From the NCBI GenBank assembly GCA_017616165.1, contig JAFZYR010000064.1, positions 1 to 42,905 on the forward strand: a DNA stretch of 42,905 nt. Direction: 5' to 3'. Made by a program: the position numbers and the translations under genes. The notes beneath the pieces are model-generated. The model worked only from the letters and a program-made list of their open reading frames with translations, was not told where the DNA came from and ran no database searches. Each line of letters opens with the position of its first letter. The first letter of the stretch is position 1. The DNA comes from Treponema sp. (GTDB lineage: Bacteria; Spirochaetota; Spirochaetia; Treponematales; Treponemataceae). Shown in pieces: positions 17,409 through 26,150 of the stretch.

Positions 17409-18393
17409 AAAGCTTGTTCTTACAGCCTTGATTCTCCTTTCTGCATTTCCTCTTTGTGCAGGCAATTTACAATTCAGCTTTGAACCAGAATTTGGCGGCA
17501 TTTATGGAACAATCTTTGAAAACGTATGGTATGCCGACAGTGTTTTTACACAAAGCACAATAACCACAACACCTACTGCAAGGGAAAGTCAGCTTGACTG
17601 GCAGCTTCAAAATGTTTTTTATACGGGAGCCGCAGTAAACCTTACTTTTTCTGAGCATTATTCCTTTGACTTTGATTTTAAAACTGCCTTCCCGAGTCTT
17701 GCCGGAATTATGGAAGACTTTGACTGGCTTAATCCTATTTATTGGCCGAGCGACCCTATAGACCAGATTACTAATTATTCAATTCATCTGATGTATCTGG
17801 ATAATTTTACCAAAACACGCTTTTGCTTTGGCTACACCTTTATTCTTAATCAAAAGTTAAATTTTTCTATAACACCAAAAATCGGTATTGAAGCACAAAG
17901 CTTTTATTTTCTTGGAAAAAGCGGATATTCACTTTACAAAAGCAACGGCTGGGCAAAAGAGTATTTTACAGCAGGAGCCACAGTCATTACCTATTCCCAG
18001 GCCTTTACTGCACCACTTGCAGGACTTTCGCTTAAGCTTGATTTCGCAAAATACTTTGAAACAGACCTTTCATTTCTCGTAACCTATATCAATAAATATG
18101 ATGCCTATGATGACCATTTTGAAAGACATGATTCCGGCAAAACCTGTTATTTTAATGACAAGCTCCAGGATGTTTTTATTTTTGATTCTTCAATCAAATT
18201 ATTCTGGAAAATAAATGAACACAATAAGCTTGGCCTTAAAGGAAGCGTAAATATTTCTCCAAAAGCCTACGGCTATACTTATTCTTCAAAAACTTCCTTT
18301 GAGGAGCTTTCAGATCAGCCTTCTATGTCAGATCTTGGCGGCTCCAGCAGACTGCTGTTTACTTATGCACTTGTTTATCAGTTTTATTTTTAA
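17398..18393 (+). CDS. Omptin-like outer-membrane protease (second of the pair)
   Basis: A 331-residue protein starting at ATG 17398 inside the end of the first omptin gene. The longer open frame from 17362 would put twelve residues in front of a good signal peptide (KLVLTALILLSAFPLCAG) and is not preferred. The catalytic pairs are kept: EDFDWLNP gives Asp107 and Asp109, and YDDHFERHD gives Asp238 and His240. The ITNYSIHLMYLDNF stretch matches the omptin LTHYSxH segment. Overall identity to the first copy is low, so the duplication is old and the two may differ in substrate. The stop overlaps by four bases the stop of the convergent CorC-family gene, and no terminator lies between. Confidence 0.78.
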   Translation: MKNKKLVLTALILLSAFPLCAGNLQFSFEPEFGGIYGTIFENVWYADSVFTQSTITTTPTARESQLDWQLQNVFYTGAAVNLTFSEHYSFDFDFKTAFPSLAGIMEDFDWLNPIYWPSDPIDQITNYSIHLMYLDNFTKTRFCFGYTFILNQKLNFSITPKIGIEAQSFYFLGKSGYSLYKSNGWAKEYFTAGATVITYSQAFTAPLAGLSLKLDFAKYFETDLSFLVTYINKYDAYDDHFERHDSGKTCYFNDKLQDVFIFDSSIKLFWKINEHNKLGLKGSVNISPKAYGYTYSSKTSFEELSDQPSMSDLGGSSRLLFTYALVYQFYF

Positions 18394-19658
18394 ATTCTGA
18401 TCCTAACCCTGGTAATCCGTCTCTGAACAACCTCTTCTACTGTGTATAAAACCTTGTTTTTTACAAGCACCATGCCCGCAGACGGCAGATAACCTATCTG
18501 TTCTAAAACCCAGCCGCCAAAGGTATTCATTTCTTCGGATTCAAGATTCAGATGCAGAATTGAATTAATTTCGTCAAGCTTAAGGTCGCCTGGAACTACA
18601 AAGGTGTTAGCAGAGACTAACTGTATTTTATCTTCGGCAGGAATATTGTCACGCGAATTTTCATCTGTCATGCGGCCAAACACAACGCGGATAATATCTT
18701 CTATTGTTACAATACCGGCAGTCTGTCCCTGCTCATTTAAAACCACGGCAAACTTATTTTCTTCTTCACGCAGCTTTTGCAAAAGCTCCAGGGCACTAAA
18801 GCTTCCAGGCACAAAAAGCACCTCGTCCATAATACGGCCTGCATATCCGCTGCCAGTGTCTGTATTTTCATTTCCGTACAAAACCTGCTTATAGTGAATA
18901 ACACCAACTACGTTTTCGGGTTCATCCTTATAAACGGTAAGGTTAGAAAAGCCAGAGCTTAAAAACTCATTTACAACCTGTTCATAGCTTGCGTCCGCAC
19001 TTACCATGCTTACAAACGAGCGGTGCTTCATAATGTCGGTAGCAGCCAGGTCATTAAACTTAATTATTTTATTGAGCATGCGGCTTTCGTTCTTTTCTAT
19101 AGTGCCTTCCTTTTCGCCAACATCAATCAAGGTTTTAAGCTCTTCTTCGGTAATGAGATGCTCACGCGGCTTTATGATTTTTTCTACAAGCCATACTGCG
19201 GCATGCGAAAGGCGTTCAAACAAAAATATTACAGGAAAGAAAATGCGTTCCAGAGCCAGCAGAGGCACGGAGCTTGAAAGACATTTTTTTTCCGGATTGC
19301 GGCCGGCAATTGTCTTTGGAATAATCTGACCAAAGGTTGTAATAATAAAGGCTGTAACAAGAGTTGGAAGACCTACTCCTCCACCACCCCACACCTTAAC
19401 AACCAGGGCAGTAGCAAGTGCCGAAATAAGAGCATTCAAAAAGTTTGTTCCGATTAAAACTGTTGTAAGCAGGCGCGGCATATTTGACTTGAGCTTTGCT
19501 ACAGTGCGGGCACTCTTTTTTCCGGTCTCCTGCATTCGCCTAAGCTTTACGCGGCTCAACGAAATATAGGCTGTTTCAGAAGAGGTAAAAAATCCGACAA
19601 ACCAGATGAGGACAAAAATAACTGCAAGCTGAATGACATCAAAAACGGTTATGCTCAT
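18390..19658 (-). CDS. CNNM/CorC-HlyC family membrane protein (distal paralogue)
   Basis: A 422-residue protein with the standard order: a DUF21/CNNM transmembrane domain (about 1-190, containing FFTSSETAYISLSRVKLRRM), a CBS pair (about 205-330, with VVGVIHYKQVL and TAGIVTIEDIIRVVFG), and a C-terminal CorC_HlyC domain (about 345-422, NTFGGWVLEQIGYLP). The family is linked to divalent cation (Mg2+/Co2+) efflux or homeostasis; the 'haemolysin' name in spirochaetes is historical. Its ATG overlaps the stop of the upstream paralogue (ATGA, 19655-19658), so the two are coupled and may form a heteromer. Confidence 0.88.
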   Translation of the reverse strand: MSITVFDVIQLAVIFVLIWFVGFFTSSETAYISLSRVKLRRMQETGKKSARTVAKLKSNMPRLLTTVLIGTNFLNALISALATALVVKVWGGGGVGLPTLVTAFIITTFGQIIPKTIAGRNPEKKCLSSSVPLLALERIFFPVIFLFERLSHAAVWLVEKIIKPREHLITEEELKTLIDVGEKEGTIEKNESRMLNKIIKFNDLAATDIMKHRSFVSMVSADASYEQVVNEFLSSGFSNLTVYKDEPENVVGVIHYKQVLYGNENTDTGSGYAGRIMDEVLFVPGSFSALELLQKLREEENKFAVVLNEQGQTAGIVTIEDIIRVVFGRMTDENSRDNIPAEDKIQLVSANTFVVPGDLKLDEINSILHLNLESEEMNTFGGWVLEQIGYLPSAGMVLVKNKVLYTVEEVVQRRITRVRIRI

Positions 19659-20938
19659 TCTTCTGCCTCCCTGTCCTCTGGCTTACCCTCACGGTAAATC
19701 CTCATGCGTTCAATTCTGTGTGCCTGTATTTTTTTTACTTCAAAAACCCAGCCCTCGTATTCTACAAAATCTCCGCTTACGGGCATACGGTTTAACTGTT
19801 CGGTTACCCAGCCGCCTATAGTTTCGTTTACTGTGGAATCCAAAGGTATTTTAAGGTCCTCGCGCAAAACACGCAGAAGCACAGAGCCGTTTATTTCAAA
19901 GTCGCGTTTATCTTCTACCGAGTCAAAATCAAAAACCTTGCCGCGCAGAGAATCATCACCAGGCATGGCAAAAATTTCACGCGAAATATCCTTTTCGGTA
20001 ACAATGCCGTCGGTACCGGAATATTCATCTACAATTATTGCAATGGACTGATGGCTTTCAAACATCATCTGCTGAACCGAAGACATTGTTTTAGTGCCAA
20101 GAATAAAAAGCGGAGGACGCATAACAGCCGAAAGCTTAAAATCGTCAGGGCAGCTTTTATACTTTATCATATCCTTAAGATAGATAATTCCCACAATGTC
20201 ATCGATTGATTTTCTGTAAACCGGAAAACGCGTAAAGCCAAGTCGCTGCGAAAGTTCAATTATGTCACGGTAGCTTGCATCATGAGGAACTGCACGGATT
20301 CTTGTACGCGGAACCATAATATCCTGAGCCTCTAAATCGCTGAACTTAAAAATCTGGTTCATAAAGCGGTTTTCGTCCTCTTCAATAATTCCGGACTCAC
20401 TGCTCATTTCAAAAAAGGTTTTTATTTCTTCTTCGGTATAGGACTTTTTGTTTTTGTCGGGTTTAATTCCAAAGATGCGCAGAACAAGACGTGCAAAGGC
20501 TGTAACAATAAAAACCAGAGGGTGCATGAGCTTTACAAAAATGCTTATAAAGCCGCTCAGTCCGTACGCAATGGAATCCGGACAACGGGTAGCAATTGTC
20601 TTTGGAGTAATTTCACCAAAAATAAGCAGAAGAATTGTTGCCGTAAAGGTTGCTATGGTAACACCCTTTGTTCCAAAAAGCGAAAGCGCTATGGAAGTTA
20701 AAATTGCCGAAAGAAAAATATTTACAAGATCGTTGGAAATAAGGATTGTATTTATAAGATGCTCTTTTTTATCAAGGAGCTTTCCCGCACGCAGGGCACG
20801 ACGGTTTTTATTTTTTCGGAGGATTCTAAGCCGCAGCTTATTCATTCCAAGAAAGGCGCTTTCCGAAATGGAAAACAGCATCGAAAGAATGATAAGTGCG
20901 GCCGCTATTATAAACAGATACGAGGGTATATCTTCCAT
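19655..20938 (-). CDS. CNNM/CorC-HlyC family membrane protein (proximal paralogue)
   Basis: A 427-residue paralogue of the preceding entry with the same domain order. It has a DUF21 domain with the SISESAFLGMNKLRLR motif and GEITPKTIA in the last helices, then a CBS pair (VPRTRIRAVPHD..., VGIIYLKDMIKY, DGIVTEKDISREIF), and a CorC_HlyC domain (NETIGGWVTEQLNRMP). DUF21 lies about 1-185, CBS about 205-330 and CorC about 345-420. Location is the inner membrane with cytoplasmic CBS domains that in relatives bind adenine nucleotides. It starts four bases after the lipoprotein gene's stop, so the three genes 21962-18390 form one operon. Confidence 0.88.
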   Translation of the reverse strand: MEDIPSYLFIIAAALIILSMLFSISESAFLGMNKLRLRILRKNKNRRALRAGKLLDKKEHLINTILISNDLVNIFLSAILTSIALSLFGTKGVTIATFTATILLLIFGEITPKTIATRCPDSIAYGLSGFISIFVKLMHPLVFIVTAFARLVLRIFGIKPDKNKKSYTEEEIKTFFEMSSESGIIEEDENRFMNQIFKFSDLEAQDIMVPRTRIRAVPHDASYRDIIELSQRLGFTRFPVYRKSIDDIVGIIYLKDMIKYKSCPDDFKLSAVMRPPLFILGTKTMSSVQQMMFESHQSIAIIVDEYSGTDGIVTEKDISREIFAMPGDDSLRGKVFDFDSVEDKRDFEINGSVLLRVLREDLKIPLDSTVNETIGGWVTEQLNRMPVSGDFVEYEGWVFEVKKIQAHRIERMRIYREGKPEDREAEE

Positions 20939-20942
20939 CAGC

Positions 20943-21962
20943 TTACTTTGCGTCTACCTCTGTATCCATAAGATACTGGTCACTGTTATCTACAATGAGA
21001 GTAAAATAATCTACAGCTTCTTTGATTGCATCGGCTTTATCAGAAGAAGGAGCAAGATCGTAGGCTGTCTGAAGATAAGTTAAGATTCCATTATAATCTT
21101 CTGAGCCGCTGTAGGCCGAAAGATAGGCAGCTGTATAAAAGCATTCCTGCTTGTCCTCTGCCTTTACAAACTCGTTGTCTGCTGCCAAAAGATACTGTGC
21201 AATTGCAGTTTCAACATCTCCCTGCGAATAAGCAGAAAGCGCCTTGGCTTCGGCAGTTGCAACTATGTATTTTCCAACCAAACCTGTTTCATTCTTTTTA
21301 TCAAGCTGTGGAACCTTCTGAACCAATGGCAAAAGGAAGGTACGGTATTCAGCCTTTGTAATTCTATAAAGTCCGTCAATTGCTTCTACCTTTGAAGTGG
21401 CAGACCCCTTTGAGGTTTCCTTTACCATCTCTTCAAAAATCTCAAACTCAGGACGGAGCGCATTAAGCGCAGCTGTAAGTCCAGCAACAGAAGAAATGTC
21501 CTCGGTCATATCTACAGGAGTTACGACATAGCCTTCCTTTGTACACAAATAGGCGGCAGGCATTGCTTCTACATTAAAGAGCATTACAAGCTGGTAGTTA
21601 TTCTGCATGATTGCAGTATAGGTGTTTGCAAGCTCCTGCTGCTTTGCGTCGGCATTGTCAGGTGCTGTAGTTTTCTGATATGCATTTTCAGAAAAATCTA
21701 CATGAAGCACAGAATATTTCTTAAGAATATCTGTGGCAAATTCCGGAGCCTTAATTACATCAGAAACAAGCTGAGTGCTCTGTTCGTCGTCTCCCTGTGA
21801 AGTGAACAAAACGAGCAGCGGAAGCTTTTTGCTCTGAGCATTTTTGAGCGCATCCTCATAGTTTACAAAGCAGCCGTAATCATCAAGCATGGCCTTGTTG
21901 CCGCAGCCAAGAAAAAGCACTGCGCTCAGAATAACTGTCATTACTAAAAAAATCTTTTTCAT
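20943..21962 (-). CDS. Lipoprotein with thioredoxin-like fold and helical C-terminus
   Basis: A 339-residue protein with a lipoprotein signal ending LFLGC (Cys20). Residues about 35-175 look like a thioredoxin fold of the DUF255/thiol-disulphide type (KLPLLVLFTSQGDD..., YSVLHVDFSEN, MPAAYLCTKEGYVV). The usual CxxC active site is replaced by TSQGD, so redox activity is unlikely. The rest is alpha-helical with TPR-like pairs (AKALSAYSQGDVETAIAQYLLAA and AAYLSAYSGSEDYNGILTYLQTAYDLAP). A scaffold or chaperone role in the periplasm is possible, but this is inference. AGGTGAG precedes the start. A palindromic repeat and the purL stop lie immediately upstream. Confidence 0.65.
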   Translation of the reverse strand: MKKIFLVMTVILSAVLFLGCGNKAMLDDYGCFVNYEDALKNAQSKKLPLLVLFTSQGDDEQSTQLVSDVIKAPEFATDILKKYSVLHVDFSENAYQKTTAPDNADAKQQELANTYTAIMQNNYQLVMLFNVEAMPAAYLCTKEGYVVTPVDMTEDISSVAGLTAALNALRPEFEIFEEMVKETSKGSATSKVEAIDGLYRITKAEYRTFLLPLVQKVPQLDKKNETGLVGKYIVATAEAKALSAYSQGDVETAIAQYLLAADNEFVKAEDKQECFYTAAYLSAYSGSEDYNGILTYLQTAYDLAPSSDKADAIKEAVDYFTLIVDNSDQYLMDTEVDAK

Positions 21963-21976
21963 ATATCTAACTCACC

Positions 21977-22004
21977 TGTCACCCTGAACTTGTTTCAGGG
22001 TCTA
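21977..22004. repeat. TGTCACCCTGAACTTG-family palindrome at the purL stop
   Basis: A perfect eight-base stem ACCCTGAA (21981-21988)/TTCAGGGT (21994-22001) with a five-base loop, flanked by TGTC on one side. Its other edge, CTA at 22002-22004, is the TAG stop codon of purL. It is the only copy of this family seen here. Confidence 0.75.
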
Positions 22005-25000
22005 TTTAAAGTATGAAACTCCAGCGGCAAATACGTTCTGGCAGGTTGTTTCAATTGGGTTAGTAAGAGGATTTCCTCCTACGTTCTTGAACAGGTCAAA
22101 GCTTGCACCGTTTGCTGCCATGCCTACTCCACGTTCAGAGTGACCCATCTTTCCAAGTACGTGTCCGTCCGGACTTGTAATACCTTCGATTGCATAAGCA
22201 GAACCATTCGGGTTATCAGGCTCTGTAATTGCAGGGCGTCCAAATTCGTCTACATACTGAGTAAATACCTGGCCGTTTTCAAACAGCTTTTTGGCAGTTG
22301 CTTCGTCACAAACAAAGCGTCCTTCACCATGGCTTATTGCGATGAGATGGTTGCGCTGATCTACTACACTAGGATGCAGTGCCCAAGGACTTGTTGCACT
22401 TACAACGCGGGTACGAACAATGCGGCTGATATGGCGTCCGATTCTATTGTAAGTAAGGGTTGGCATATCATCAGTCATGTCGCGGATATCACCGTAAACA
22501 GCAAGACCAGTCTTAACAAGAGCCTGGAAGCCGTTACAAATACCAATTACAAGACCGTCACGCTTTTTGAGCAGGTTCATAACCTCTTCGCTTATGTTGC
22601 CGGCCTTAAGTACGTTTGCAATAAACTTAGCAGAACCGTCAGGCTCGTCACCAGAAGAGAAGCCGCCGCTGAGGGCAAGAATCTGAGTATCACGCAATTC
22701 CTTTGCAAGCTGGTCGAGCGACTGTGTAAGCTGATCCTGTGTTCTGTTCTGAAGCACGAGAATCTTTGTGTCTGCACCGGCAAGATTAAAGGCACGGGCC
22801 ATATCGTATTCACAGTTAGTTCCAGGGAATACAGGCAGCAATACCTTTGGATGAGAGGTTGGCTGAACAAAGGCAGGAGCCTTGCGGATATCGCTTAAAG
22901 ATTTATGTACGCCTGTTGCCCATTCAGGAAGCTCATCCTGTACGGCAGCGCCGCTTACGCGAGGGAATACTTCCTTAAGCTTGTCTTCCCATTTTTCAAC
23001 ACAATCATAAAGGCTTATTGCAACCTCAGGATTTGTTACACCGCCAAGAGTTGCGTTGCGGATTGTGATGATTGGTTTATCGTCTGTGCAGCCAAGCTGA
23101 ACTACTGTTCCGTCAACAAAGCCTGCGTTTTCAAAATCTGAATAGTAAGCAGAAGGAACTTCTACAATGATGTTTCCGTAGGTTGGGATGAAGAGATTTG
23201 ATAAGTTCTGTGGTCCCTGAGCAGTCTGTGGTCCCTGAGCCTGTCGAAGGGCCTCGGCATCTAACTTAACTCCTACCATATTTCCCATTGCCATTTTGGT
23301 AACTGCTTCTGCAATACCGCCAGGTCCAACAGGATACATAGAAGAAATCATTCCCTTCTGATTTAATTCGTAAAGTACATCTGAGTTTTTAAGGAAGGTT
23401 TCGTAATCAGGCTCAAGCAGGTCTGAATAAGGAACCTTTACCATATAAATGCGGTTTCCAAATACCTTAAAAGCACCGCTCAGTACGTTCTTTGCTTCGT
23501 CGTGATTAACTGCAAAGCTTACAAGTGTGTGCGGTACGTTGATATCTTCAAAGGTACCGGACATAGAGTCCTTACCACCAATAGAAGCACAACCACTTTC
23601 TACCTGGGCATCAATAGAACCAAGCAAAGCAGCTGCAGGATAACCCCAGCGTTTTTCGTTCACTGCACGGCCAAAGAATTCCTGGAAGCTCAGGCGTGAT
23701 GTGCGTGCCTTTCCACCAAGACAGGTAATCTTTGCAAGAGAGCTGAGCACTGCAGTTTTTGCACCGTGCCATGGAGACCACTGACCAACACGAGGGTCAA
23801 AGCCATAAGCCATAATACTTGCGGTTGAGGTTTCGCGTGGAGACACAACAGGGATCTTTGCAGCCATACCGGCTTCCGGAGTATTCTGATATTTTCCACC
23901 ATAAGGGAAAAGGATTGTACTTGAACCAATTGAACCGTCAAAGCGTTCGCCAAGTCCGCGCTGAGAACAGCAGCTAAGGTCATTGATATTTGCAAGCCAG
24001 GCATCGCGCAGATGATTTTCTACACAGCCTTCGCATTTTACAGGCTTGTTTAATTCTTCGGCAGCAGCTTCAAGCGGATTCAAAAGCGGTGACTTAGCAG
24101 GCTCGGCAGGCTGTTCAATAAGAGCAGTTGCTTCGTGGTGAGCACCGGCTGCATCAAGGAATTCGCGGCCAATATTTACAATAGTTTTACCACGCCATTT
24201 CATAACAAGGCGGTTTGTATCTGTAACTTCTGCAACAACTACAGCGTTAAGGTTTTCGGCAGCGGCGGCAGCAATAAAGCGGTCTACATCACTCTTGCGT
24301 ACAACAACAGCCATGCGTTCCTGACTTTCGCTGATTGCAAGCTCTGTACCGTTTAAGCCTTCATACTTCTTTGGAACCTTGTCCAGATCAATTTCAAGAC
24401 CAGGGGCAAGCTCACCAATTGCAACAGAAACACCACCGGCACCAAAGTCGTTGCAGCGGCGGATCATCAGGCTAACTTCCTTATTGCGGAACAGACGCTG
24501 AATCTTACGCTCTTCTACTGCATTACCCTTCTGAACTTCGGCAGCAGCAGTTGTAACAGATTTAACAGTGTGAACCTTGCTGGAACCTGTGGCTCCACCA
24601 ATACCGTCGCGGCCGGTTCCACCACCAAGCAGGATGATAATGTCGCCCGGTTCAGGACGTTCGCGGATAACTGTATCTACAGGAGCAGCGGCTATTACAG
24701 CACCAAGCTCCATACGTTTTGCAGCATAGCCAGGGTGATAGATTTCTTCTACCTGACCGGTTGTAAGACCAATCTGGTTTCCGTAAGAACAGAAGCCCTG
24801 TGCAGCCTCGCGGCAAAGCTTAATTTGAGGAAGCTTACCCTTCATAGTTGCACTGAGCGGAACAGTTGGGTCTGCAGCACCGGTAATACGCATTGACTGG
24901 TAAACCCAGCTGCGGCCGGAAAGCGGGTCACGAATAGCACCACCAAGACAGGTTGCAGCACCACCAAAAGGTTCAATTTCTGTCGGATGGTTATGAGTTT

Positions 25001-26030
25001 CGTTTTTGAACATCATAAGCCAGCGTTCAGTTGCCTTTGGATCGTCTGCAGCGAGCGGCTTACCCTTTTCGTCTGCAGTGTAATGTACGTCTATATAAAC
25101 AGAACATGCGTTGTTTTCTTCAGAAACCTCCATATCTTCAAGCTTTCCGTGCTTTTTAAGATACTTCATTCCAATTACAGCCATGTCCATAAGGCAGACA
25201 GGCTTGTCGGTGCGACCGGCATACATTTCGGTACGCATGTTAGTATAATTTTCAAGAGATTTTTTAAAGAGCGGAGCGTATGGACCGTCTTCGATCTTTA
25301 TGTCCTTAAGCTCTGTAAGGAAGGTTGTGTGGCGGCAGTGGTCAGACCAGTAGGTATCAAGTACACGAATTTCTGTTTCCACAGGGTCGCGGCCTTCGCT
25401 TTTAAAGTAGTCCTGAAGGAACTTGATGTCTGCATGATCCATGGCAAGACCCATCTTGTTGCGGTAGGCTTCGAGCTCGTCGTCGTTCATTTTAATAAAG
25501 CCGTCTACAACAGGAATGTCTGCAGGCTCTTCTATATCCATCTTAAGTGTTTTAGGTTTTTTATCGTCTGTAAGGCGTGAATCAACCGGGTTTATAAGGT
25601 AATTCTGAATCTTTGCAATATCGTCGTTGCTAACCTTTCCTTCAAGCACAACAATTTTTGCACAGCGGACAACAGGCGGTTCGCTCAAGGTTTTTACGCC
25701 GGCATTTGCAAGTCCCGCACGCAGCAAAGAAAGGCACTGCTCTGCAGAGTCCGCACGCTGGTCATACTGTCCAGGCAAAAACTCCCAGATAATTTCTTTT
25801 CCGTTATGTTTAGGAAGCTTTTCTGTAAAAACAAAGTCGCTCTGTGGTTCAGAAAAAATGCGTGTAGCCGCAATCTTTGCAACCTCATCACTCACATTTT
25901 CAATATCATAGCGGTTAAAGTAACGAACTCCGGTAACTCCGGCAATTCCCAAAAATCCATTAATCTGTGCTAAATAACTCTTTGCCTCGTTTTCAAAGCC
26001 CGGGCGGCGTTCAACATATAAACGATACAT
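22002..26030 (-). CDS. purL: Phosphoribosylformylglycinamidine synthase, PurL-PurQ fusion
   Basis: A 1342-residue single-chain enzyme. It makes formylglycinamidine ribonucleotide from FGAR, glutamine and ATP in purine synthesis. The N-terminal linker and synthetase parts include the DTYWSDHCRHTTF active-site stretch (about residues 230), FKNETHNHPTEIEPFGGAATC and GGTGRDGIGGATGSS. The C-terminal glutaminase domain (about 1080-1342) has PVFPGTNCEYD, GGFSSGDE, the nucleophile Cys1165 in GICNGFQALVKTG, and HGEGRF. In frame at residues about 927-941 is an ALRQAQGPQTAQGPQ peptide encoded by a palindromic repeat inserted in the gene; flanking sequence is normal. The TAG stop is the edge of a different repeat. 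An extended -10 abuts the start codon. Confidence 0.95.
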   Translation of the reverse strand: MYRLYVERRPGFENEAKSYLAQINGFLGIAGVTGVRYFNRYDIENVSDEVAKIAATRIFSEPQSDFVFTEKLPKHNGKEIIWEFLPGQYDQRADSAEQCLSLLRAGLANAGVKTLSEPPVVRCAKIVVLEGKVSNDDIAKIQNYLINPVDSRLTDDKKPKTLKMDIEEPADIPVVDGFIKMNDDELEAYRNKMGLAMDHADIKFLQDYFKSEGRDPVETEIRVLDTYWSDHCRHTTFLTELKDIKIEDGPYAPLFKKSLENYTNMRTEMYAGRTDKPVCLMDMAVIGMKYLKKHGKLEDMEVSEENNACSVYIDVHYTADEKGKPLAADDPKATERWLMMFKNETHNHPTEIEPFGGAATCLGGAIRDPLSGRSWVYQSMRITGAADPTVPLSATMKGKLPQIKLCREAAQGFCSYGNQIGLTTGQVEEIYHPGYAAKRMELGAVIAAAPVDTVIRERPEPGDIIILLGGGTGRDGIGGATGSSKVHTVKSVTTAAAEVQKGNAVEERKIQRLFRNKEVSLMIRRCNDFGAGGVSVAIGELAPGLEIDLDKVPKKYEGLNGTELAISESQERMAVVVRKSDVDRFIAAAAAENLNAVVVAEVTDTNRLVMKWRGKTIVNIGREFLDAAGAHHEATALIEQPAEPAKSPLLNPLEAAAEELNKPVKCEGCVENHLRDAWLANINDLSCCSQRGLGERFDGSIGSSTILFPYGGKYQNTPEAGMAAKIPVVSPRETSTASIMAYGFDPRVGQWSPWHGAKTAVLSSLAKITCLGGKARTSRLSFQEFFGRAVNEKRWGYPAAALLGSIDAQVESGCASIGGKDSMSGTFEDINVPHTLVSFAVNHDEAKNVLSGAFKVFGNRIYMVKVPYSDLLEPDYETFLKNSDVLYELNQKGMISSMYPVGPGGIAEAVTKMAMGNMVGVKLDAEALRQAQGPQTAQGPQNLSNLFIPTYGNIIVEVPSAYYSDFENAGFVDGTVVQLGCTDDKPIITIRNATLGGVTNPEVAISLYDCVEKWEDKLKEVFPRVSGAAVQDELPEWATGVHKSLSDIRKAPAFVQPTSHPKVLLPVFPGTNCEYDMARAFNLAGADTKILVLQNRTQDQLTQSLDQLAKELRDTQILALSGGFSSGDEPDGSAKFIANVLKAGNISEEVMNLLKKRDGLVIGICNGFQALVKTGLAVYGDIRDMTDDMPTLTYNRIGRHISRIVRTRVVSATSPWALHPSVVDQRNHLIAISHGEGRFVCDEATAKKLFENGQVFTQYVDEFGRPAITEPDNPNGSAYAIEGITSPDGHVLGKMGHSERGVGMAANGASFDLFKNVGGNPLTNPIETTCQNVFAAGVSYFK
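23208..23252. repeat. Palindromic element inside purL, one full copy plus one half copy
   Basis: Reading the plus strand, TGTGGTCCCTGAGCAGTC (half copy, 23209-23226) is followed by TGTGGTCCCTGAGCCTGTCG with AAGGGCC (full copy, 23227-23252). These match the intergenic elements at 3281-3313, 26088-26112 and 28007-28074. The total of about 45 bases is a multiple of three and keeps the purL frame open. Confidence 0.85.
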
Positions 26031-26036
26031 ACCGCC

Positions 26037-26045
26037 ATTATATCA
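26037..26045 (-). promoter_or_regulatory. Extended -10 promoter of purL
   Basis: On the minus strand TGATATAAT (a TGn plus perfect TATAAT) occupies 26037-26045, six bases before the ATG at 26030. No good -35 is seen at 16-18 bases. The position predicts a leaderless purL mRNA. Confidence 0.55.
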
Positions 26046-26087
26046 GATTTTGCAGGGTTAGGAAATAGTAAACAGTGGAACGTCCGT

Positions 26088-26112
26088 GGTCCCTGAGGCT
26101 CTCGAAGGGCCC
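26088..26112. repeat. Palindromic element, CCCTGAGG-CGAAGGG family
   Basis: GGTCCCTGAGGCTCTCG followed by AAGGGCCC, the same core as the hairpin at 3281-3313 on the opposite strand. It lies about 45 bases upstream of the purL -10 and touches the next element at 26113. Confidence 0.75.
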
Positions 26113-26148
26113 CGTCATTGCGAGGAGCGCAGCGACACGGCAATCCAC
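26113..26148. repeat. CATTGCGAG-type palindromic element
   Basis: CGTCATTGCGAGGAGCGCAG then CGACACGGCAATCCAC, a copy of the element at 8234-8311 and 41934-42019. It is joined directly to the element at 26088-26112, forming a compound of two unrelated repeat families, and the first TTACGTG box of the array begins three bases after it. Confidence 0.75.
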
Positions 26149-26150
26149 AA

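Noticed and set aside
24987..25580. 197-residue plus-strand frame inside purL
   Set aside because: It is a shadow of purL coding sequence; no homologous motifs and no ribosome site. The same applies to the plus-strand frames at 22140-22898 and 28161-28601.
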